From IMG/VR virus record IMGVR_UViG_3300005467_000007, positions 1 through 43,153 of that record: a stretch of 43,153 nucleotides of DNA; one strand, given 5' to 3'. The notes below the pieces were generated by a model. That model did no database searches and was not told the origin of the DNA. It saw only the letters and a list, made by a program, of their open reading frames with translations. Of this stretch, positions 37,150-43,153 are shown piece after piece (within the stretch, counting starts at the first letter, position 1; the number at the start of each line of letters is the position of its first letter). Made by a program: the position numbers and the translations under genes. The DNA comes from a virus.

Positions 37150-39047
37150 TGGCCCTCGGAGACCCGAACGACGACCTCCTAGACCCCGCCGTAGCCGAGG
37201 CCACCGGGCTAGCCCCCGGCGCGTCCGACGTCGTGTCGGTGACCCCGCACGACGTCGACCCGGCGTATTCCATGGTCGAATACGCCGACGGGCGTAAGGA
37301 AACAATGCCCACGTCTGAGGCGTCGGCGCTGCCCCAGGCGCAGCCACAGATAGGCCCCCCGCCGCCAATGGGCCCGCCCCCGCCGCCTGTCGGCGCAGGC
37401 AACCCGGACGCTGCAGAACCGCCGCCCGGCGACCCGACACGTGACGCGTGGCTCGCGCAGCAGCAGGCTGCTGGATTCCACGGCGAGACGCCCGGGAACC
37501 CGTTCCCGCGTGACGTATCTCGATATAAGCCCCCGGGCGCCCCGGACTCCACGTTGGAGCTGGCTCCGGGTGATGGGCCGGGCACACTGCCCTCCGCCCA
37601 GCCCGACCCGAACGCCCCCGTCGCCCCGGGCGACGCTCCGACTGTTGCCGGCGGGAAGTACTCCACCGGCGTAACCGAGAACGAAACCGTCGCGGACCCG
37701 GGCGCGCTGATGGAGAACACTCTCGGCACGGCCGACGAGGTGGCCGGCGCCCTGGACGAGCAAGCCCGTGGCGCCCAGGTGGCCACGTCTGTGCAGAACC
37801 AGGCCGAGCTGGAGGCTAACGAGGCCCGCCAGCAACAGGTCCAAGACGACCTACACAAGGCCCAAATCCACACGGAGGAGGCCCAGAAGGTCGTCGACGC
37901 TATCGAGGCTACCCCTATCGAAGAGGACTTCTATAAAGACGCCCCCGGCCGCCAGGTCGCAGCGTGGGTGGCACTGGCGTTGTCCGGGTTCCTGTCGGGG
38001 AGCACCCAGGGCGCCAACCCCGCTATGGCCCAAATGATGCAGGCGCTCCAGCACGCCCAGGACCGGTTCATCGACAACCAGAAGGCCTCGAAAACGTCCA
38101 AACTGGCCCTACGTACGAAGCAGCTCGGCGACGCGAAAGTCGCTGAGGCGTCCATGCGGATGCAGATGGGGAAGCTGTTCGACGACCACGCCAAAATCCA
38201 AGCCAAGCAGTTCGGCCTGGACGCGCTGCCCCCGGCGGTGTCGACGGCCGGCGCCAAGATGCGCGTCGACGCGGCCCAGCAGGCGAACGTGGTGGGCATG
38301 CACGTCAAGCGCACGACGGACGAACGGTTCGAACGTGAACGCCAGCCCGCCGCCCCGACGAACCAGGCCGAGCAGCAGCTCCAGGGCATCCTGGGCCCCC
38401 AGTACGCCAAGAAGCACCAGGAGGCTACGGACCCGAAGGGTACGAACCTCCCCGGCATCCTGACCGGTGCCCAGCGCGCCGAGCAAATCAAGTCCCGTCT
38501 CGACCAGCTCGCGGCCAAGCACGGCGGGTCGCTACCCGGCGAGGGCGTCACGGGGACGTTCGGCGCCAGCACGTCGGCCAAGGTGTTCGGCGACCAGGCA
38601 TCGAAAGACGTCCTGGAGGCCCAGTCCCTGAAGGAGGAGCTGAAGCTCGCGTTCAAGCAGTCCTCGACCACCAGCAAGTACTTCGACTCCGAGAAGGAAG
38701 GCCAGGGGTTGAACGACATCCTGAACACGGGGAATTGGGAGACGTCCTCCAAGGCCGTCTCGTCGTACGTCCAGCGCGCCAAACAGGCCGCGCTGTCCAT
38801 CGCGGACGGCGTCGCGCCGGGGCGCGGGCCGCAGTACCTCCAGTATCTACAGGGAGCGTCTACCGAGCGGGCCAGCGCGCCCACGCCGAAGCGTTCTACG
38901 GGGTTTAAGGTCGAGGGCGCCAGTCCGGCGGCCACACCCACGGGCGAGGCCCCGGCGCCGCGCCCTTTACCGACGGCCGGCTCGACCCCGCCCCAAACGG
39001 GCTCCCGACCCGGCACCTACGTCAGGCAACACAAGTCCCGTCCGTGA
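37149..39047 (+). CDS. Internal virion (DNA ejection) protein
   Basis: 632 residues, starting in the stop of the previous gene (TAATG). Disordered Pro/Gly/Asp-rich N-terminus to about 180, then long helices (about 195-260: ARQQQVQDDLHKAQIHTEEA), a hydrophobic stretch (VAAWVALALSGFLSGSTQGANPAMAQMM, about 275-302), further helices to about 560 and a Pro/Ser/Thr tail. This plan, and the place between an internal protein and a peptidoglycan enzyme, fits T7 gp15-like ejection proteins that line a channel across the envelope. No enzymatic motif. Confidence 0.55.
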   Translation: MALGDPNDDLLDPAVAEATGLAPGASDVVSVTPHDVDPAYSMVEYADGRKETMPTSEASALPQAQPQIGPPPPMGPPPPPVGAGNPDAAEPPPGDPTRDAWLAQQQAAGFHGETPGNPFPRDVSRYKPPGAPDSTLELAPGDGPGTLPSAQPDPNAPVAPGDAPTVAGGKYSTGVTENETVADPGALMENTLGTADEVAGALDEQARGAQVATSVQNQAELEANEARQQQVQDDLHKAQIHTEEAQKVVDAIEATPIEEDFYKDAPGRQVAAWVALALSGFLSGSTQGANPAMAQMMQALQHAQDRFIDNQKASKTSKLALRTKQLGDAKVAEASMRMQMGKLFDDHAKIQAKQFGLDALPPAVSTAGAKMRVDAAQQANVVGMHVKRTTDERFERERQPAAPTNQAEQQLQGILGPQYAKKHQEATDPKGTNLPGILTGAQRAEQIKSRLDQLAAKHGGSLPGEGVTGTFGASTSAKVFGDQASKDVLEAQSLKEELKLAFKQSSTTSKYFDSEKEGQGLNDILNTGNWETSSKAVSSYVQRAKQAALSIADGVAPGRGPQYLQYLQGASTERASAPTPKRSTGFKVEGASPAATPTGEAPAPRPLPTAGSTPPQTGSRPGTYVRQHKSRP

Positions 39048-39469
39048 ACACCCCCATCGATATGGGGGAGGTCCGTCAGAAGCTGCGCGGGTTGCTCGGG
39101 GACGACTCCCCGGCAGTGGACCTGCTGGCGGCCCAAATCGCCCTGGAGTCCGACGACGGCCGCGCCACCCGCGGGTACAACGTCGGCAACCGGAAGCCGG
39201 CGGACCAGCCCGGGGAGAAGTACCAGGTGTTCCGTACGTGGGAGCTGGAGAACGGGCGCCGTGTCGACCGAAACGAACCGTTCCTGGCCCACGACTCACT
39301 GGACGAAGGTCTGCTAGAATACGTGAAGTACCTCGACCGGAAGGGCCTGCTGGACGCGGCCGACACGGGCGATGTCGACACGTACAACCGGGCGCTGAAA
39401 GCAGCCGGGTACTACACCGCGGATGAAACCAAGTACGGTAACATCCTAAAAAAGAAGCTGGGGCGCTGA
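39044..39469 (+). CDS. Virion-associated glucosaminidase/transglycosylase-like protein
   Basis: 141 residues. QIALESDDGRATRGYNVGNRK (Glu35 in LES as the likely acid), KYQVFRTWE, FLAHDSLDEGLLEYVKYL and AAGYYTADETKYGNILKK follow the pattern of GH73/FlgJ-type glucosaminidases, in which the conserved end AGYATDPxYAxKI is very close to AGYYTADETKYGNIL. It would open peptidoglycan during DNA entry. GTG start in a GTGA overlap. It is short for GH73 and may be a minimal form. Confidence 0.65.
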   Translation: MNTPIDMGEVRQKLRGLLGDDSPAVDLLAAQIALESDDGRATRGYNVGNRKPADQPGEKYQVFRTWELENGRRVDRNEPFLAHDSLDEGLLEYVKYLDRKGLLDAADTGDVDTYNRALKAAGYYTADETKYGNILKKKLGR

Positions 39470-39472
39470 CGC

Positions 39473-42400
39473 ATGGCCGACCTATACCTAAAAGACCCTA
39501 AGACCGGCGAAGTCGTCGTATTCGACGAGGCTGACGCCCAGGGCGCGGCCAATGCCGGGTACCAGCCCGTCGACCAGGCCACGTATGCCAAGGCCCGACA
39601 GGCCGAGGCCGCCAGTATGGGCCAAGGCGAGGCCGTCAAGGCTGGTCTGCTACAGGCCCCGGCGGACTACTCCAAGAGCACGGAGTTCCTGTCGAAAGTC
39701 GTATCCGGCGCCACATTCGGGCTAGGGGCGCCTGCGGACCCAGAGTCCGCCGCGTACGCCCAGCGATACCAGACCGAGCACCCATACGCGGCGGCGGGTG
39801 CGGAGATGCTCGGCCAAGCCCCGGCCATGCTGCTGGGCGGTGCGGCCGGCTCGGCCGTACGCGGCGCGGCCGAGGCCGGTGGTGGTCTACTCGCCCGAGC
39901 CGGTGGCGTGGCGGCGGACTACGGCATCAACGCCGCCGTCGGCGGCGCCCAGATGGAGGCCGAACGCGCCCGTACTGCGGGGGACGATTTCTCGTTCACC
40001 GACGCGGCCATCGCCGGCGTCGGCGCGGAAGTCCTCGGCCGGGGGGCGGCGTGGGGCATCTCCAAGGGCGTCGGCGGCGCCAGAAACCTCGTCGCTCGAG
40101 CCGGTCGTGACGCGGTCGCGGCGGACGCCGAGCGGACGCTGTCGAAAGGCGGCTGGGTGGGCGACTACCGCACGGCCCAGCACGCCGACGTGTACCACGA
40201 CCAGCTAGCGGACCTCGGCGCCAAGGACCTCGACACCCTGGAGACCGCCACGGCCGAAGTCGGCCGGCAGGATAAGAAACGCGCCCGTATCATGCGGTCA
40301 GTGGTGGAGCGGCCCGCCGCCCAGCACGAAATCAACGTGGCGTCAGTCGAGGGGCTCCAGCGTCTACGCGGCGCCCTGGCGGATGAGCTGGAGTCCGCGC
40401 CCAGCGGCCCGGCCAAACGCCTCGCCAAGCAGCTCGACGACCGCATCGCGGCGCTGGAGGAGACCCCGCGCGGGAAGAAACTATGGCGTATCCTGGACGA
40501 AAACCGCCAGGCGCTACAGGAATACCGCCAGGACCTCCACCAGGCCTACGACACGAACCCCGGGTCGGCGTGGTTGTCGCGTGAAGGCCTCGCGGCCATC
40601 GACGCGGCCGAGGAAGCCACCCGTAACGCGCTCCTCCGCGAGGACGCGTGGGGTGAGGCCGCGGCGCGTATGCAGCGCGAGTATAACGTCCCGTTCCACG
40701 AGAAGTGGTTCCCGGCCCGCAAGACGGTGCTGAGCGACCTACATTTCGCGACCGGCAAAGACGCCCAGGGGTTCACCACTTACCGGGGCGAGCCGGGCAA
40801 GCTGCGAAAATTCCTCACCGGCTTGGGGGGAACGTCACCGGACACCCACCGGGCGCGGGAATTATTCACCCAGTACCTAGACGGGGCCGAGGCCATCGCC
40901 CGTGCGGGCGAAAAGGACTCCCCGAAGGCGGCGCGTGAGGCCCTGGAGGCCGTCCGTCGATTGCGTAAGAACATGGCCAACGCCACGTTCATCAACGCCG
41001 CCGCGGCGCGTACCGCCGAGCGTGGCGCCCTGGCGTCGGCCGGGGCCACCGTCGCTGGCGCTGCGGTCGGTGGGGCGGTCGGGGGGGCCGGTGGTGCCGT
41101 GCTCGGCGGCGCGGCCGTGCGCGGCGCCAAGCTCGGGACGTGGTTCGGCCAAGTCGCCCACCGGTTCAAGGTGTTCCACGGCACGGCCGAGTCCATGGCT
41201 GAGCTACTGGCTAAGGACGCCCTCCCGCCCGCGCGTACCGCCGCGGAGGAGCTATCCGAGCGCCTGACGGGGGACATCCTCGACGCCCCGTTCCCCAAGG
41301 CGGAGTCTCTCCGCGCGCCGGCCGACACCGGGGCGCTCGCCGGGCAACCCCAGCGCGCCGTCGGCGTGGCCGCGCCCCCGGAGCCCCCCGGGCCGGGAGT
41401 GTTCCCGGGGCCGGGCCAGGTCGGGCGGCAGGACACCCCCCGCCGACCCGCGGGCATGGAGGCCATCACCCCCCAGGCCCAGCGCGACGTCGGCGCCGCG
41501 CCGCCCCCGCCGACGCGCGGCGGTGGTGGATGGACACCGATGGCCGCCCCGTCGTCACTGGAGGGCGACCTGGAGCGCCTCGGCGGGGGCGAATCCCAAC
41601 TCCCGTCGGTCCGCGAAGGCGCCGAGGTCCCGCTGCCCGGGGAGGCCCACGTCAACGAAACCCCCACGTTCCCGACCCCGTACCGCACCGAGGGCGCGGC
41701 CGACCTGGAGGCCCGCCTGGCGCCCCACGCCGGCGCCCAGTCGCGTGAGGCCGCGCGTCTCACGGCGTTGACCGAGGGCGAGTTCGCCCACGTGGTCGAC
41801 GGGCTGAACGCCGCGGGCCAGCGCGCCCCCGATGGTACACTGCTGGGGGACTTCCTGCGGTCGCACGCGGATGAGCTGAAGTCCTTCGGTCTCATCGCCG
41901 CGGGCACGGGCGCCGGTGCCGCGGCCGAGTACGCCGAAAACGACGGCCACGCCGGGTACGCCGGAGCGGCCGCGGGTGGCCTGGCGGCGCTGGGGCTGTC
42001 GGGGCGGTTGGGCAAAGCGCTCCTCCTCGGGGCGCGATTCGAGGCGTCGGAGGCGGGTAAGGCGGAGGCCACGGCTATCGTCAACAAAGCCATGCACTCC
42101 CTGCCGCCACCCCCGGAGCAGGTCACGACCCACTACTACGGGAGCATGGTCGGCACCGTGGACGACCCGTCGGGGAAGCTCGCGGGGCTGAAACGCATGT
42201 TCGAAGTCACGCGTGACGCTGCGCGGCACCTAGAGCCCGAAGAACAGCACGCTATCTCCGAATGGGTGGGGACGTCGTCCCCCATCAAGTACGAGCAGCG
42301 CACGGGGTTGCAACTGGCGCATCGCGCAGACGACGCGCCGCTAGCCCCCGCATTCGAGTCGGCGATGGATAAGCTCACCGTCACGAACCCCACCAAGCAC

Positions 42401-43153
42401 GGGGATTTGTACCGGTACGTGCACCTGGAGGACTCGGGTCTCGCGGACCTCCTGACGAAAGACGAGTTCAAGGCCGGGTCGCACCTGTCGACGGCGTACT
42501 ACCCGGATACGGACTTCGGACCCCACGAGCTGCGGTTCACGAAAGTCGATGCGGCGGGTGGGCTCATCGGAGTCAACCCGGCCGAGATGGAAATGGTCAT
42601 CCCGCCCGACGCCCGGTTCCGCGTCACGGGGCGGTACGCCAACCCGGAGACGGGGAACTTCACGTTCACGCTAGAGGAAATCCCGGACACCCGCGCGGGC
42701 GGTCTAAAGGATGTCGGCTATCTGGCACTACCGGCTGTCGGCGCCGGGGCCCAGGCCTTGGCCGGGGGTGGCGGGGACGAGTCCGGCGGTGGGGACGACG
42801 GCACGTCGGGCGCGTCGATGGGATTCATCGGCGCGGCGGCGATGTTCAAGCAGGCCCGCGGGCGCCTCGTGGCGGACGTCGCGCGGCGACTGTTCTCCCC
42901 GACGGTGGGGCGGCTAGCGACCAAGCTCGCGGCGCGCGCGGTCTACTCCCGGGCGGACCTGGCCAAGCGGCGCCAGGAGTTCCAATCGTGGCAGGAGAAC
43001 CCCCAGGAACTCGTCGACCGCGTGGCCGAGGGGTTCCGCGACGTGCCGCCCGGCGACGCCCAGGTAGCCACCCACGCCGGGGTGTTCCGGGCGGCGGCGT
43101 TTCTGCGCGAACGCCTCCCCCAGACCACGAAGTCCAACCCAATGTCGATGCGG
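39473..43153 (+). CDS. Giant internal virion protein with ADP-ribosyltransferase domain (5' part; ends at 480)
   Basis: Open frame from the ATG at 39473 through the window end and on to 480: 1366 residues in total. N-terminal virion-type region, helical middle, three glycine/alanine-rich hydrophobic stretches (about 519-552, 803-856, 1080-1103) that could insert in membranes, and Pro-rich linkers (about 620-700). Residues about 890-1075 form an R-S-E class ADP-ribosyltransferase: EEQHAISEWVG, DLYRYVHLE (Arg981), SHLSTAYYP (Ser1006-Thr), and AEMEMVIPPDARFRVTG with Glu1038-x-Glu1040. All catalytic residues are kept. The ExE form usually modifies arginine. As the last ejection-type protein it is probably injected with the DNA, like T4 Alt, to modify a host protein. 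No stop within the window because the contig is cut here. Confidence 0.75.
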   Translation, partial: MADLYLKDPKTGEVVVFDEADAQGAANAGYQPVDQATYAKARQAEAASMGQGEAVKAGLLQAPADYSKSTEFLSKVVSGATFGLGAPADPESAAYAQRYQTEHPYAAAGAEMLGQAPAMLLGGAAGSAVRGAAEAGGGLLARAGGVAADYGINAAVGGAQMEAERARTAGDDFSFTDAAIAGVGAEVLGRGAAWGISKGVGGARNLVARAGRDAVAADAERTLSKGGWVGDYRTAQHADVYHDQLADLGAKDLDTLETATAEVGRQDKKRARIMRSVVERPAAQHEINVASVEGLQRLRGALADELESAPSGPAKRLAKQLDDRIAALEETPRGKKLWRILDENRQALQEYRQDLHQAYDTNPGSAWLSREGLAAIDAAEEATRNALLREDAWGEAAARMQREYNVPFHEKWFPARKTVLSDLHFATGKDAQGFTTYRGEPGKLRKFLTGLGGTSPDTHRARELFTQYLDGAEAIARAGEKDSPKAAREALEAVRRLRKNMANATFINAAAARTAERGALASAGATVAGAAVGGAVGGAGGAVLGGAAVRGAKLGTWFGQVAHRFKVFHGTAESMAELLAKDALPPARTAAEELSERLTGDILDAPFPKAESLRAPADTGALAGQPQRAVGVAAPPEPPGPGVFPGPGQVGRQDTPRRPAGMEAITPQAQRDVGAAPPPPTRGGGGWTPMAAPSSLEGDLERLGGGESQLPSVREGAEVPLPGEAHVNETPTFPTPYRTEGAADLEARLAPHAGAQSREAARLTALTEGEFAHVVDGLNAAGQRAPDGTLLGDFLRSHADELKSFGLIAAGTGAGAAAEYAENDGHAGYAGAAAGGLAALGLSGRLGKALLLGARFEASEAGKAEATAIVNKAMHSLPPPPEQVTTHYYGSMVGTVDDPSGKLAGLKRMFEVTRDAARHLEPEEQHAISEWVGTSSPIKYEQRTGLQLAHRADDAPLAPAFESAMDKLTVTNPTKHGDLYRYVHLEDSGLADLLTKDEFKAGSHLSTAYYPDTDFGPHELRFTKVDAAGGLIGVNPAEMEMVIPPDARFRVTGRYANPETGNFTFTLEEIPDTRAGGLKDVGYLALPAVGAGAQALAGGGGDESGGGDDGTSGASMGFIGAAAMFKQARGRLVADVARRLFSPTVGRLATKLAARAVYSRADLAKRRQEFQSWQENPQELVDRVAEGFRDVPPGDAQVATHAGVFRAAAFLRERLPQTTKSNPMSMR
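43094..43153. repeat. Terminal direct repeat, right copy
   Basis: Identical to bases 1-60. Collapse one copy to obtain the 43,093-bp circle. Confidence 0.95.

Noticed and set aside
39309-39316. TGCTAGAAT box inside the glucosaminidase-like gene
   Set aside because: It encodes conserved-looking residues (LLEYVK), lies about 155 bases from the next start and has no -35, so coding chance is enough.
1-43153. tRNA genes, integrase, repressor, PurZ
   Set aside because: Looked for characteristic motifs in both strands and gaps; none seen, although short or divergent forms could escape reading by eye.

Overview
The window is a complete, circularised genome of a tailed bacteriophage. Bases 1-60 are repeated exactly at 43094-43153, so the unique molecule is 43,093 bp. 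One reading frame runs across this joint (39473 to 43093, then 1 to 480), so the joint is an arbitrary opening of a circle and not a physical genome end. The DNA is GC-rich, with many GTG starts and very tight gene packing. The set of virion genes (portal, P22 gp4-like adaptor, a 1004-residue nozzle-like tail protein, large internal proteins, no tape measure or tail tube) suggests a short-tailed podovirus. No integrase, repressor, tRNA or CRISPR array was seen, so it looks virulent. The host is not identifiable. Lipoprotein-like lysis genes hint at a host with an outer membrane, and the many leaderless genes fit lineages where leaderless mRNA is common.

Layout. (1) 463-5374, minus strand: portal, scaffold-like protein, small proteins, a tandem GroES-like protein and a terminase small subunit-like gene. 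(2) 5421-6785, plus strand: terminase large subunit alone, divergent from the portal. (3) 6759-18579, minus strand: one long DNA-metabolism operon. Read from its promoter it holds an Ala-rich repeat protein, a repeat-rich Cys protein, a PD-(D/E)XK nuclease, an SF2 helicase, a possible ssDNA-binding protein, endonuclease VII, a DEDDh exonuclease, a family A DNA polymerase, a MazZ-related nucleotide hydrolase, an HD phosphohydrolase, a RuvC-like resolvase, a metallophosphoesterase and a small membrane protein. (4) 18656-20479, plus strand: primase-polymerase/helicase fusion, followed by a repeat-dense segment (20468-20669) that could be an operator plus origin. (5) 20739-24858, plus strand: small orphan genes and a lysis group (M15 peptidase endolysin, lipoprotein, metzincin-type lipoprotein). 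(6) 24917-43153 and on to 480, plus strand: capsid, adaptor, glycine-rich fibre, an SPFH-domain protein, holin-like protein, tail nozzle, S74-domain internal protein, ejection protein, glucosaminidase-like protein, and a 1366-residue internal protein carrying an ADP-ribosyltransferase domain.

Regulation. A recurring extended -10 box (TG, one base, TAnnnT) lies 6 to 9 bases before the start codon of at least seven genes, which predicts leaderless or nearly leaderless transcripts. Two promoters (24879-24907 and 26426-26454) also have TTGACC at a 17-base spacing. Inside operons most genes are joined by GTGA, ATGA or TAATG stop/start overlaps. The major capsid gene has a strong promoter and a 142-base leader that begins with a perfect hairpin.

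Most notable: the virion-borne ADP-ribosyltransferase, the duplicated GroES-like protein, the metzincin in the lysis group, the phage SPFH protein, and a nucleotide-pool/polymerase set resembling the 2-aminoadenine (Z-genome) cassette but lacking PurZ.
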